In this document: one piece after another, positions 36,672 to 48,800 of the stretch
How positions within the stretch are numbered: position 1 is the first letter of the stretch
How the letters are laid out: each line of letters begins with the position of its first letter
Program-made: the position numbers and the translations under genes
Assembly: GCA_032358165.1 (NCBI GenBank)
Contig: JAALGY010000012.1
Span: 1,054,001 to 1,118,000 of the forward strand
DNA: 64,000 bases
Reading direction: 5' to 3'
DNA from: Diplosphaera chodatii
Lineage: Eukaryota > Chlorophyta > Trebouxiophyceae > Prasiolales > Stichococcaceae
Notes under the pieces: generated by a model
Told to the model about the DNA's origin: nothing
Database searches by the model: none
The model's input: only the letters and a program-made list of their open reading frames with translations

Positions 36672-37832
36672 TTACACGATCAGCTCAACCTGCATGGCAT
36701 GCGACCAGTGCTGCATGCGACCCAGCAATGCTGCGTTCTTGGGTGTCCAAACATGATCCCGTACATCAAACTCCTGCAAGAGCGGCAGCTCCTTCAGGGC
36801 ATCCAGTGTGCCCTTGCCGAGAGGCGTGCTCCCCCGCATGGACAGCTTGGTGACGGACGTCACTCCGTGCAACCCCATCTGCCCATCATGCAAGTCTGCA
36901 TTCTTGTCCAGGTTGAGCTCCTCGAGGCGGGTCAGGTTCGCTAGCGATGGCACCCAGACAAAGTTGCAATCCGACAGCGCCAAGTCCATCAGATGGCACA
37001 GCGGCGGCATGCCAGCTGACAGAGCATTCAAGCCATCAGAGCAGCGTTCAAAGCGCAGGGACGTCAGGCGGGTCAACGCTGATAGGTGCTGCAGCACAGG
37101 CTCCAGTGACACGTTGCAGTCGATGAAGAGCAGGTAGCGCAAGCTGGTGAGCTGCACACTCTGGAGCTTGACCGGCGCATGCAGCGCCGGCGGGTCTGCT
37201 GCTTTTAGGGACACGCCCAGACTACCTATGCCCCCGAGGGAGCAAAGAGTCTTCCACTGCGTGGCCTGGAAGTCGCTGCAGCAGATGCCCAGCAAATACA
37301 CGCACTGCTGCAGAGCTGCAACCGCCTCGTCGTCCATAGAAGCGAAGCTGATTGGTGCTGACACCACAGGCTTGCCTCCCTGATAGCCGGCATAGTCCAA
37401 CGCCACATCCTCAGCAGCCATTGCTGCGGCAAGGGCGTGCAGCGTTGACTGCTCCCTCGCAGCACGGCTAGGATCGTAAGGCTTGCCAATGCCCTCAAGG
37501 TCGATGTACAGCTTCACCTTCGAAATGCCTGCTTTGCGATCCAGCAGCCAGTTGATCAGTCTAATCATGCTCTGTGGGCTGGCGTCGGTGTTTTGACTCA
37601 TTCTCACTGTGAAACAACCCCAAGTGCCCGGGCAACTTGGCTGCTGCAGCACAGCTCTGAAGTGCATGCAGGTGCGCTGGACATTTTGCCGCTTGTCACG
37701 CACGGTCAGAAACTGGAATATCTTGCATAGCACACGCTCGTCCAAGCTGAGCAGGTGAGTCGTCGTCTGCTCGATCTTGCGATCAGAATGTGCAGCTACA
37801 GGCGCAGGTGGGCAGCTGTTGTTGTTCCCCAT
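36672..37832 (-). CDS. F-box-like leucine-rich repeat protein with myristoylation-type start
   Basis: A single uninterrupted frame encodes 386 residues. Residues about 27-65 (LLSLDERVLCKIFQFLTVRD..RTCMHFRAVLQQPS) resemble an F-box, which would dock to SKP1 in an SCF ubiquitin ligase. The C-terminal half has irregular leucine-rich repeats (LTSLRYLLFIDCNVSLEPV, LTRLTSLRFERC, LTRLEELNLDKNADL, VTSVTKLSMRGST), the usual substrate-binding part. The N-terminus MGNNNSC fits the N-myristoylation rule (Gly2, Ser6) with a nearby Cys for palmitoylation, suggesting membrane attachment. There are no introns, unlike almost every neighbour. It is a paralog of the divergent gene starting at 38149; the two share RAAREQ.LHALAAAMAAEDV and LSAGMPPL. 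The target is unknown. The F-box call is by pattern, not by a profile search. Confidence 0.75.
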   Translation of the reverse strand: MGNNNSCPPAPVAAHSDRKIEQTTTHLLSLDERVLCKIFQFLTVRDKRQNVQRTCMHFRAVLQQPSCPGTWGCFTVRMSQNTDASPQSMIRLINWLLDRKAGISKVKLYIDLEGIGKPYDPSRAAREQSTLHALAAAMAAEDVALDYAGYQGGKPVVSAPISFASMDDEAVAALQQCVYLLGICCSDFQATQWKTLCSLGGIGSLGVSLKAADPPALHAPVKLQSVQLTSLRYLLFIDCNVSLEPVLQHLSALTRLTSLRFERCSDGLNALSAGMPPLCHLMDLALSDCNFVWVPSLANLTRLEELNLDKNADLHDGQMGLHGVTSVTKLSMRGSTPLGKGTLDALKELPLLQEFDVRDHVWTPKNAALLGRMQHWSHAMQVELIV

Positions 37833-38148
37833 TGCAGTAATTGCAGTGAGCGTCTAGGAAACAACAGTTTTCTTCACCGGGAAATTTGCTGAACAGTTAT
37901 CATGGTGCAACGCGCGACAGTGTCTCTGAGACGATTTTGCATGCAGTGTTGAAAGGCACCTTCCAGCTTTCAACTTCCAGGAGTGCCGACACTGTTGCCC
38001 TTGTAAAAGCTTGGTCCATTTGCGATTCCGTCCGAATCAGCACATCTGCATCAAAGTGCTGGACATCAGGCATGCCAATGCTTGTGTATGTCAATGGCTA
38101 ACAACAGCAGCTGCGCCCCAAACTGCATTTGCATGTTCAGATTGCAAC
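37833..38148. promoter_or_regulatory. Candidate bidirectional promoter of the F-box paralog pair
   Basis: Only 316 bases separate the two start codons of the head-to-head F-box/LRR genes, so both promoters and 5' UTRs must fit or overlap here. No clear TATA box was found. This is inferred from gene layout only. Confidence 0.4.
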
Positions 38149-39378
38149 ATGGTCGAGACACGGAGATGCCACCTGCTGCAATTGGACAATCGTTTGCTGT
38201 GCGAGATATTCAAGTCAGTGAGCGTGCGTGACAAGCAGCAGAATCTCCAGCAGACTTGCACGCGCTTCAGAGCTGTGCTGCAGCAGCCAAGTTTCCGGAA
38301 AACTTGGGGGTGCATCACGGTGAAACTGAAGCAATCCTACGTCAACCCACGGGTACTAACACAGCTGATCATTTGGCTGTTGGATCGCAAATCGGGTGAG
38401 CTCAGTCTTGCTGTGGATTGCCAGGCACATGCCTGGTGTTTACTTGCACCCTGTGCCATAGAGTGGTGTGCACAGGACCACCCAGTGGTCATGCATGTCG
38501 TCCTCGCCGCAGGCATCTCCATGATAAAGGTCCTTTCCGAGCCTGAGGGCAGCTTCCAGCCGTGCCACCCCGAACGTGCCGCAAGAGAGCAGACAGCGCT
38601 GCACGCTCTCGCTGCTGCAATGGCTGCCGAGGATGTGCCATTAGAGTATGCCGGATGCAAAGGGAGGGCGATAACGGTGTCTGCTCCACTCAGCTTTGCC
38701 GATGTGGACACAGAGGCGTCAGCAGTGCTGCAGCAGACCATAGAGTTGCTGGCGATCAGCTGCAGCGACCTTCAGCCAGCGCACTGGAACGTCCTCTGCT
38801 CCCTCCAACGCGTCAGAGTGATGGCCGTGTCCCTGCAACCAGCCGTTCAGCCAGTGCTGCCTGTGCCACACGTCATCCCCAGCGTGCAGCTCAGCAACCT
38901 GCGCCAGCTGGTCTTCATGGAGTGCAGTGTCTCGCTGCAGCCTGTGCTGCAGCACCTGTCAGCACTATCTCGCTTGACAAGCCTGTACTTCCGGCAGTGC
39001 CAGACTGGCTTGTCAGCGCTATCAGCTGGCATGCCGCCATTGAACCAGCTGGCGTACCTGACATTCTCGGACTGCAACCTTATCGTGGTGCCACCGCTGG
39101 CACAGCTGCCACATCTGGAGGAGCTCAACCTGGACGGCAATCCACGGCTGAGGGATGTGCACCTGGAGTTGCGTGGGTTGACAGCCCTCACTGAGCTGTC
39201 TATGCGGCGGACTCCAGTGGACAAGGGCACATTGCATGTCGTGCAAGGGCTGCCAGCCCTGAAGCGGTTCAAGGTACGGGGGTTCATGTGGTTGCGGGTG
39301 AAGCTCATGTTTTTGCTGGGACGGCTGAAGCATTGGGGACAAGCTCTGCGCATGAAGCTGGTGCACACTAGTTCGTAG
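38149..39378 (+). CDS. F-box-like leucine-rich repeat protein, paralog of the minus-strand neighbour
   Basis: This is a paralog of the gene at 36672-37832. The ATG at 38149 (MVETRRCHLLQLDNRLLCEI) is chosen because it falls where the neighbour's F-box begins; the frame is open further upstream but has no ATG. An F-box-like region (VRDKQQNLQQTCTRFRAVLQ) is followed by leucine-rich repeats (LSNLRQLVFMECSVSLQPV, LSRLTSLYFRQC, LPHLEELNLDGNPRL, LTALTELSMRRTPV). A 117-base segment at 38396-38512 has a GTGAG donor and a GCCGCAG acceptor, keeps the frame open, and is absent from the paralog, so it is most likely an intron. Spliced, the protein is about 370 residues; unspliced, it gains 39. Unlike its sister, it has no MGxxxS start. 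It probably acts in an SCF complex with an unknown target. Confidence 0.75.
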   Translation: MVETRRCHLLQLDNRLLCEIFKSVSVRDKQQNLQQTCTRFRAVLQQPSFRKTWGCITVKLKQSYVNPRVLTQLIIWLLDRKSGELSLAVDCQAHAWCLLAPCAIEWCAQDHPVVMHVVLAAGISMIKVLSEPEGSFQPCHPERAAREQTALHALAAAMAAEDVPLEYAGCKGRAITVSAPLSFADVDTEASAVLQQTIELLAISCSDLQPAHWNVLCSLQRVRVMAVSLQPAVQPVLPVPHVIPSVQLSNLRQLVFMECSVSLQPVLQHLSALSRLTSLYFRQCQTGLSALSAGMPPLNQLAYLTFSDCNLIVVPPLAQLPHLEELNLDGNPRLRDVHLELRGLTALTELSMRRTPVDKGTLHVVQGLPALKRFKVRGFMWLRVKLMFLLGRLKHWGQALRMKLVHTSS

Positions 39379-39572
39379 TTGCTCAGCTTGATGTGACAAT
39401 GGTATACAGATGTTTCTGTGATGACCAAGTGCATGTGCATGGATTGCATTGCAGCCACTGCCATCTGGGACACAAAGTAAAGGCATGGATTGAGTCCTGG
39501 CAGACCATTATTCTCTGATGGACTAACACATGCGCAACCATACCAATGGCAAGCCTGATGTAGCCAGTAGAA

Positions 39573-42228
39573 TCATACCCTGAGCAGACTGAGTTGTGAA
39601 GCCTGCTGCGGACCCTGCTTTGCACGCCTCAGTTCTCGCAGCAAGCCAACAACGATGGGCAACGTTGCAGGGAGGAAGAAGGGCAAGTACACCGCCATCT
39701 TGTGCTGTGCTGGAAAGCTGAGTTGCGCCAGGATGCTGTGGTGGAAGAATGCCGCCTCAGCTGTCTGCAGCGCACAGGGCTTGTTGGTGCAGCATCATTG
39801 TATTGCAGAGAATATCAAAGTTGCATCTCGACATCGTGTGATAGTTTTGACAAACGCTGATGCATGTGGCTACCACAAGGACATGACATCGCAAGTCGAC
39901 GCCCACCTCGCGAGCTGCCTGGGTGGCTGTGACGGCAGACTGTAGAGAGCCCTGACCTGCCAACTGCATGGCCTGCTGACGAGCTCGAATTGCCTCTCGG
40001 ACCTACACAAGAAGCAGAGCACAGCACTGTTCACCTGCATATGCATGACAAAATCCAAGCCCTGCGGCTATGGCATGCTCAGTAGGGTTGCAAGTGACAC
40101 CGACCGCCACAGCCAATGGCCCTGCAGGTAATGGCCTCGAATGGTGTCAGCACGGGCTTGCACCGTTAGCCAATTGTGATGAAGAGTGCATTGCCAGAGC
40201 TGACAAGATACGGGCAAGCAGTGCCCATCTGCCGGGTGGCTGTGTATTTACTCAAGCTGAGCTAGGAGTGATTGCACACCCAGTCTCACCTGATCCCCAA
40301 CCAGTTCAGGCATTGCCAGCGTCGGCAGGCTCGTCACCAGGCGCGCAAGGGATGCCAGGGTGCCGCCAGCAGCTGCGATGTTGGACTGCAGCGCCCGCCG
40401 CATGAGGCTGTCCACATCCGCCGTGGTCAGCGGAGCATCTGCTGCACATATGTGGCCAGCATCTGTTCCTGGTTGGCTCCGACTAGCTGAGCTGGTGGCG
40501 CCTGACGGGCAGCTGCCGGGAGGACTGGTGCGCTCCGGCAGGCCCAGGTGCTGCCGCAGCTGGGCAAGGACGGTTCCAAAGACACCTGCAACGCAGCAGG
40601 CGGCCTCGAATAGCTGCCTACGCCAATGCTGCTGTCGTGTACACTAGATAAGAAACAACCAGAGTCTCAGTAGATACCCGATGCGTCAGATTCATAGGCC
40701 GCCATTTTCCATTCAGCAACCAGATGCCGTTCAAATGTACAAGCCATGTACACACCGCTCAGCTGCGCCGACGACAGCACCGAGGTGGCAGGCCGGTCTG
40801 ATGCCTCGCCACCCGCAGCAGGCAAAGGCGGGTTGAAGATGATGACGCCTCCCCAGGAGGGGATGACATAGCTGTCTGCTGGCGACAACTCGCCTGCCAA
40901 ACAGCAACACAACGATCCTTTCGTACTCGACTTCACGCCATCCTCAGCAGTAGCCACTTGGAATGCAACTTCCAGTGTGCCAGGATGGTGACGCATCCGT
41001 CAGCCAGACACGGTGCATGCGGCTCTCGACTGGTTCAGGGGCAGCAGAGCCCTTGTACCCGCAGGTTGCACCGCACCTGATGGCAGCAGCACCCGCAGCG
41101 GCCGCTGCGCCGGCGGCGGCACGTACACCATCCAGCTCAGCGTCAGCTGCTGCCCCGCGCCGCCAGCCGCTGTGCCCAGCTGCCCTGCAAATCAACGGTG
41201 CGCACATCACTTGCATGCTTTCGCACGTGGCAGCGCTAGCGTGCGTACTGTCTCACTCTGGCGCTCTACTATGTTTGTGCTCAACGGCATGGAACTGCAT
41301 TCTGCGCTCGTTCCCCACTGTGTCTCATGCAGGTCAGCACAGCGCATGCAGGTGCACCGGCGTCGGGTGCCCAGCTGCGGTCCAGGAACACCGGCAGGTC
41401 GTCCCAGCTCAGCACAAACGCACTGTGCTGCTCTGACCAGGTCCCATTGACCTGCAGTCAGGGTCCAACGCACTGGCGCTGACCCGCTGTGTTCGTGTGA
41501 ACGCCTCTGCACAGGTCTCTTCGGCCTCTTCACGGCTCGTGCCGCGTGGCAGGTGCACGCAGGCTGACCCAGCCTGCCGTTGCAGGGCGTACACACCCGG
41601 GCTGCGGTGTAGTACAGCACTTGGCTCTGCGCCTCCACCTCCATCAGCGGCTGCAGTGCACTGATGACAGGCTGCAGGTACAGCTGCTGTAACGCCTGAA
41701 AGTCCCAGCTGTAGATGCCCCTGTGTGTAACAAGAAGCAGATGGTTGTATTGTGTACGGTTGGAGGGAGCAAGTGCACTTGGCAGGGCAGCTTGTGCTTT
41801 CACCTGGCAGGATCCGCGTTGCAAAGGCTGAAGGAGAGGACTGCCTTGCTGCAGCCGATAGCGACCTCCCCGGGCTGGTGCTCACCCGCCATGCTACCGG
41901 CATCTGCATGGCGCCATGGATTGGTTGGGATGATAAGGTTGCAGGGCCCATGCTTCAAGACTGAAAGCTAGCTCGTAAGTCAGTGTGGTATACAAGCCAT
42001 GTGATATAAGGCTGCACCTGCCGCAAGCATTTCCTGGAATGGCAGCGCTGGCCGGTGGATGGACGTCAGGTGCCACCAGATCGGAACGCCTGCATGATGC
42101 GAAAGAAGGTCAGCACACACCTAGTCGCTTCGTGAAATTTGCTGACACCCGACCCACATGTGACGACTTTTCTCACCAGCAATGTAGTAGAGCAGAAGCC
42201 ATGACACCGCCAGCAGGCGCTTGCCCAT
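39573..42228 (-). CDS. PIGS: GPI transamidase subunit PIG-S, apparently shortened
   Basis: PIG-S is a structural subunit of the ER-membrane GPI transamidase, which attaches GPI anchors to protein C-termini (family knowledge). The ATG at 42228 starts MGKRLLAVSWLLLYYIA, the first membrane span. It continues in exon 42018-42089 with GVPIWWHLTSIHRPALPF, matching the family's GLPLWWKTT..YRA..LP. Exon 41804-41903 holds AVLSFSLCNADPA. Later exons read WDFQALQQLYLQPVISALQP, AQSQVLYYTAAR, WMVYVPPPAQRPL, YVIPSWGGVIIFNPP, VFGTVLAQLRQHLGLP, LQSNIAAAGGTLASLARLV and AIRARQQAMQLAGQGSLQSA. The final exon, from about 39750 to the stop at 39573, gives FPAQHKMAVYLPFFLPATLP plus IVVGLL, the C-terminal span. All joins agree in phase 1 or 0. 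About 170 residues present in human PIG-S between the YRA..LP region and the FSLLNPDP-like run are missing, so I estimate about 430 residues against 555. The identification is strong. Confidence 0.88.
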
Positions 42229-42892
42229 CCTTGTGTCACGCCTTAGGCAGCATGGAGCGCACGCTGCTGAGCACGCATTATACCTTCGCGCACCTACGCG
42301 CGAGCAGATCTCAAGCCAGACATGCTACCATGAACATCTGTTGCTTGGGTGATCTGACATTGATCAGGGCAGCTCCTCAAGCCTCGCAGCACGCCTTCAA
42401 GGCAGTCAGATTGACGCGCGCTGTGACACCCGTGTGCAAGTAGGTATGCGAATCTGCGTTGGACATGCAAGCAGCCAAATGCTGCAATTTCCTGTCCGCA
42501 GCGGACATCTCAAGTGGAGCGGTACAGCCTCTAGCAATGACAACTGTCAGAAAAGCTCTGCTGAGGTGACACGCTAGCGCATCGTTCCACATGGATCTGC
42601 AGATGATACTCAATGCAGCAGGTTCCTGCGACGAATTGGCAACTGCAGCAGCAAATTGCAGTCAGCGCTGTCTGAGCGGAGCGCCAAGATCCGAGTGTGC
42701 CCAACAATGTATGCCACGACATGCTGAAGGTTCACTGCGTTTGAAGCTGTGTTCATAACCAGATGCATGCTGCCCAGTTTGCCTGCTGCAAGTGGAAGGG
42801 AAGCAGCTTGCTGACCTGCTACCCAAAGCCTATAGCTGCGGTTCGGCATGCATGTCCTGCTCATTGCTCCTGGTGTTCATGCCGTAAGGACG
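42229..42892. other. Intergenic region between two minus-strand genes
   Basis: This 0.66 kb holds the PIG-S promoter and the 3' UTR of the OCRL-like gene. The open frames have no recognisable homology, and in particular I found no exon carrying the PIG-S segment that is missing. Confidence 0.45.
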
Positions 42893-45800
42893 TCATTGCA
42901 GCGGCTCCAGAAACAAGGCTAGAAATGCTGCACGGCGCTCGGCAATGGCAGTGATGCCTGCCGCGATGCGCTGGAGGTCCCCCACTTCGGGTGCGCTCAT
43001 GTTGCCGCCTGCACATGCAAATTCTGTGTGGATTGGCTGTTCTTGCACCCCATAGTGTGTCATCAGTGCAGCCGTCATAGCATGCGCAGCAGCTCTGGTC
43101 TGGCAGGCGCCAGCGCCACGGCGCGGCCACACCGACCACAGAGGAAAGCGACTTGAGGTCACCTTTCCCTTTGTAGGAGTGGGGCGTCTGGCCGAACCAC
43201 AGGTCCGACAGCAGAGCCGAGAGCGCTGCCGCCGTCAGGCCATTGGCCGCGGCGTTGTCGGGCTGCAGCGCTGCGCGCATGAGCCCCGCCACGTGGCGGA
43301 ACACCGCCCACTCCACGGGTGCCAGGGCGTCCGCCAGCAGCGACGCCGCTGCATCGGCCTGTGTGCTCAAAGTCCCTGGAGACGTGACCCAGGAGCCCAA
43401 ACGTACCCAAACACCCAGTTCACCACTTCCGTGCATCATCAGAACCAGAACAGTTGACAGTGTAAACACATCTTGGTGGCAACCATGCACACTGAATGGT
43501 TACATGCGATCAATGACAGGTAAGCCACAGTAGTCTGGGCGCTCACCGAGGGCACACACACGTCGCAGACCTGCGCCGCGGCGGCGGGCATGAACACAGA
43601 CGGCAGGCTGGCAAAGAAGGCCAGCAGCGTCGCCGCCACGTCGTGCGGGCCGGCGCGCTGCGGGATGGGCCGCCCCTCGTCCAGGGCCTCCCTGATCTCC
43701 CTGGTTGCAGCACCGCGGGGGCCATCGTTGGTTGTAATTCCAGCCAATTGTCGGGCTGGGTAGTGATTGGATACTGCACAGCTGACGTGATGGTCTGATC
43801 GACGCAGGACACCTGCGTCTGTTATTGGCTACCACAGGGTAGCACAATGACACGAGACAACAGCACAGACCTCACGATCTTGGACTCGTCAGCCACCTCC
43901 AGCGACATGTGGTCCGCCCGATTCACGAACAGCCCTGGCGTCTGCAGCACCTCCGGCCTCCGCAGGTACTCTGTCAGAGCCCTGCAGGCAGCGGAGCAGC
44001 CGTTGCAAGCGGCTGGCGCACCGGATGGTGATGCAGCGCACAGGGGGCGGCAGTCTGATGGCATGCAGGGTGTCATGCTTGAGCTGCGGACTGTGACCTG
44101 AGCTCCGGAGGCACGAGGGCTAGGACGGCTGGGGACTCGCTGGCGGCGGCCGCATCCCGCACAAGCGCTGCCAGCTGGTCTTCCTCTGCATCCCCTGCGT
44201 CCTGCTGCTCCCGCTTCCCCTCGCCTTGCTGCTCATCGCCTGCAGGATGCACGGGTTAGTCACGCCTGTCACCTCACTGCAGTGCTGTTCTCACAGGTGG
44301 AAACACAGCTTGGATGCCTAGTAGGCAGCAAGCCGAAGCAAATAACACTGGACTAAAGTCAAAACTTCTCCCTCACCTGGCTGGTCAGCTGCCTGCTGCG
44401 CCTTGTCCTCAGGACTGGCACTTGGCTGAGCACGCTTGGACATCTGCAGGTCCAGCTTCCGCCGCGCTGTAGACTCCCCAGCATCCGACATCGGGCTGCA
44501 ACTCCAACGGCAAGCACATGAAGCAAGCAGAAGGCCAGGTCCTGCTGGAAAATCCAGCGATACCATGCCAACGACCATCAGAGGGGACCTCGCACTGTTT
44601 GTCGCTTCACCCAAACAATAACAGCTCCAGTAGGCCAACAGCACCTGTTGAGGCTGGAGGTCGGGCTGTAGAACTCGGCGCTGGCAGCGGCGCCTTTCGG
44701 CTCCCTGGGCGGCGTGCGTGCCGAGGTGTCCACGTGTAGGCTGCCGTTCGCGGGCGCCAGGCCCTCTGCTGATGCTGTGCCGCCGCCAGCAGCCGCCACC
44801 AGCGGTCTGCAGATGGCATGATAGCAATTAAATGTGGCATGGCCATCGCAGCTGGTGGATTTGCCGGGTGCATACCACACAGGCACACCGCCTGGTGATT
44901 CCACGCCGACCCTGGGACATAATGCAATAGGACGCAGTGATGTAGGAGTTGTGGGCACCACAGGGGCTGATGCATGAGAAGCAAAGGGGAGCATTCCACC
45001 TGTGCAGGTCGGCCAGCGTGCCAAGGCTGATGCCGAAGAACGAGGGCGCATATGCACCGCTGGCTGCGAGAAAGAGGTCGTTGCCATCCTGTATCCTGAG
45101 GACCATCACAGCGTCCAGCTTGCAGCGCCCCTCTGCAGAGCAGGAGCACACAACAGGCATTGTCCAATCGACAGGCATACAGCAGAGGGTGCGGTGAATA
45201 TGTCGAGTGTCAGCAATCCTTTGAGTTAAGTTTATTGAGTTTCGTCTGATGCTTGGCATGGTGATAGTTACTTGCTTCATGCAGCGCTTGAAGATTCTGC
45301 AATTTACCTGATGCAATCACATCGGCTGCACTGCCCGGCCCGCCAGTCACACACGCCGTAACCCGCAAATCTGTTGCGGCACCTGGCTCCAGCACACCCT
45401 GCAGCGCCAGCACCTGCCCCATAGATTCACAGTGGCAGCCGGGCGTGCATTGGCACGGCAGGTCGCAGGATGGAAGATGTGTCAGTCCACAAGTGCACCT
45501 GTTCTGGCGACACGGATGCCCATCGTGGCGCCGTCCTGAATGCCTTGTCTGCGGGATCCCCAAACATGGCTCCAGGCAGTGGCATGAACTCGAAGCTGGC
45601 TGTGACCTGCGAACGACGTGCTTTGTTGGGTCAGACGATGGTATCTGCTCGTGAATCAGTGAACATATAGCGTAGCGCCCGTTATGAATAACCTGACAGT
45701 GCTCACCGCGCCGACATTTCGCAGCACAATGTCGCAGGTTGCCTGCTGGCTGTAGCGCAGCGTTCCCAAATCTGCTGTGGGTGGCTCCTGCAGAAGAACT

Positions 45801-48800
45801 TCATCATTGAGTGGCAGTACACACCAACCACGACATGCAAGACGAACTGCCTGCTGCTGGTCAATGGAGCCCGTGCAGTGCAGTGCAGTGCAGTGCAGCA
45901 GATGCAGAGAAGTGGTACATCTGTTTATAGTATGTCAGGGATGTTGCAGCTGCTTACCATCTCGCAGTGCGGCATCGCGGCCATCTCAGCTGCGTCAACT
46001 CGCCGCCTCGCATCTTCCACTGCCATGAGCACCCGGTCCCTGCGGCAGCAATGCCATGGTTGTAGTCGCCAAGATGCTCTCTTCCATCCTTGGTCTTGTT
46101 CAATAGGTAGAAAGAGCAGCGTAGCATGGTGGCTGCTTTGATGTCCTGCCCTGCTGCCTGGGCGCTTGCCGGCCATGCTGATCCACTTGCCACCACTGAC
46201 TGGTCACCTGTTGTACTCCCGCACTGGAAGGCTGAAGCTGGCTGCCACTGGCATGTGGTCCGACGCTGTCAACATGGCTGAGCTGTATGCCAGCTGCCTG
46301 ACGGCGCTGGATCGCCACAGCACGCGGTCTGTCCATGCGGGTGTCCGCTTCTTCTGCTGCGCTGCCTGCGCATTCCATAACGACATCTTGCAATTATCTG
46401 ATTTCCTGACAGACTGAGCAGTTCCAACGGTTGCGATCTCGACCATTCTTGCTGATCCAGCGATCATGACGCCACATAGCGCAGCAGCACTGGCACGCTC
46501 TTGTCTTGCAGACAGCGGACATGCTATGGCGGACGGCAGCCACTGCAAAGCCCATCAGCCTCACCACGTCGCTGCCTGGTTCGTCAGCAAAGCGGGGGCT
46601 GGCAGGGTCGGGCTCAGGCCCTTCCCCATGGTACTGTGTTGTGCCACGCACAAACTTGAAGGTCGGTGGGAACGACAGCTGCCCCTCCTGCCAACCATCG
46701 AATGCACGTCCTGCATACAGCACTCCTGCCTTGTTAGGCTATGAGCATGGGGCTGAGTTGAATTTGCCAGCATTGTCCACTCTGCTGGGCTTAGCCCGCA
46801 GTGTGGCCGACATTCTCTGTTGGCAGTTGGCAGACTCACCTGTGCGGCGCATGATGCTGAGCTCGTCCGCATCAGCCAGCGCAGTCAGGTCGCCCTTGCG
46901 GAGTGCTGCCCGCGCCTCGGCATCTGGAAGCGAGAGCCTGGCAGATGGTAGACACACAGGAGGTCAGGCAGTCCACAGATGTGCAAGTGTATGCATGACC
47001 TCCAGGGAGGACAAGGTATTCCATGCACACCCCACGGTGCTGTGGCCGCACCTGTAGTTCAGGTCGCCCAACCACAGGCAGTGCTCTGCATCGGTGATGG
47101 CCCTGGCCGTTCCCCACTGCCCAGGCCGCCTGCCTGGTGCCGCCACCTGCAGATAAGCATGCCCATGTGCATGAGCACAGCGTCGCACCGCAGATCCGCC
47201 GATGGCCTGCTCTTCACAGAACCTGCCTACATCTGTAGGTTTGCAACCATTGGGCACAACGGCAGCCCGCTTGCAGCTGAAGGCTGTCCTGTGGACCACT
47301 TCATGCCAAAAATCTTGCCTTTGAAACGCCCTCCGGCTGCAGCTGCCCATCCAGCGCCTCTGGGTCCAGGGTGGCCGAGTCAGGCGGGAACGCGGTGCGG
47401 CGCATGATCTCCGAAAAGTCGTAGTTGCGCCGCAGCTCGTCGCCTTCCGCCTCGCCGGACGATAGGTGCGCGACCACCAGCGCCAGGCCCGTGTCGTACA
47501 GCCGCAGCCTTGCTGCGACGGCGCCTGCAGGTCATGCGAGATTGAGCTGCAGCTCAAAGTGGCTGCCGGCACTCTAGCTGGATGGCAGTGTGGTCGCTTG
47601 AGGCAGTTCCTTTGGGACACTGTGTTTGTCCTTGTGACGGTGACCCATGTACACAGCCCTGCGGGACACGTCTGGAGCCACACCTTTGTTGCCCAGGTAG
47701 CCCATGATGCCAGTGCCCACCGAGGTCGCCTGCACGCCACGTATGTGGGGCAGCAGCCCGGCGCGCACCCATACGCTCATGTAGACGCCTACCATCTGCT
47801 TGGCCGCCACCTGCAGAGCTGCTGAAGCAGGGTGGCGAGTGCATGCATGGTGCCTCGAGTGTGTCTGCATACATGCTGACCCTCTGGCGGTGAAGATCAA
47901 AGCTGTTAGTTCATGATGTCACACCCCATTGCCAGGGTTGGGACCTGCACTTCTGCAGGAGACGGCACCTGCACAAATGCCTCTGGCGGCGCTGGCCTGG
48001 CGGCAGGCTTCGCTCCATCCTGCACATCCCCCCGCGCGTCCTCTGCCGCATCAGAGTCCTGCACAGCCCGATCCGCAGCGGCTTCCCCCTGGCTGCCAGC
48101 GCCCGCGCTTGCAGACGTGCCACTGTGCGACGCCGGCTCGTCGGCCTGCTGCTGCCCTGGCTGCTCTGCCTCAGGGTGCTGCAGCTGGTCTGCCGTCGAT
48201 CCAGCGCGCTCTGGCTCTGGAGCCGCCAGCAGGTGGCCGTCCGAGCAGGAGTAGGAGCGCGTGATGGGCGCCGGGTTGAGGGCCTCGCCCACCAGGCGGT
48301 CCCAGGCAAAGGCCGCCTCGCCGCTGCCGCCCACCAAGTCTGCACAGCACATCAGGTCATCAGCATGCAAGGTGTTTTGCACCCTGGTCATCAGGTTTCG
48401 AGGGTGAAAGGCTGATAATACGCAGCATGTGACGGACGATGTATGAGATAGAAAGTTCGTTCTGATGTGCAGTTATTCTGCAGCCTTCACTCAGCATAAG
48501 CAAACACTAGAATGCAATCCTGCAGCATTTGCGATGCCAGTCAGAGTATTGTGTTTCGAGAAAGTGTAACAGAGTGTAGCCCACCATTCATGACATTGCT
48601 GGCGTTCAGAGGCACGATCTCCTGGAAGCCCACGATGACCACATCTGCCTCTGGCGCAGCCGCAAGCCAGGGAGCCAGATTCAGTCCCAGGGGCGGCTTG
48701 CGACCATTCACATTGTATGTCCCAACCTGCAGAGCGTCATGGCAAGTCTCGGGATGATGACTTATCTGCTGCTGCAGCAGGGGCTTTGCCATGCATCATT

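Noticed and set aside
39655..39945. Plus-strand open frame starting MGNVAGRKKGKY, with a myristoylation-like start
   Set aside because: It is antisense to the last PIG-S exon, whose protein matches the family's C-terminal membrane segment residue by residue.
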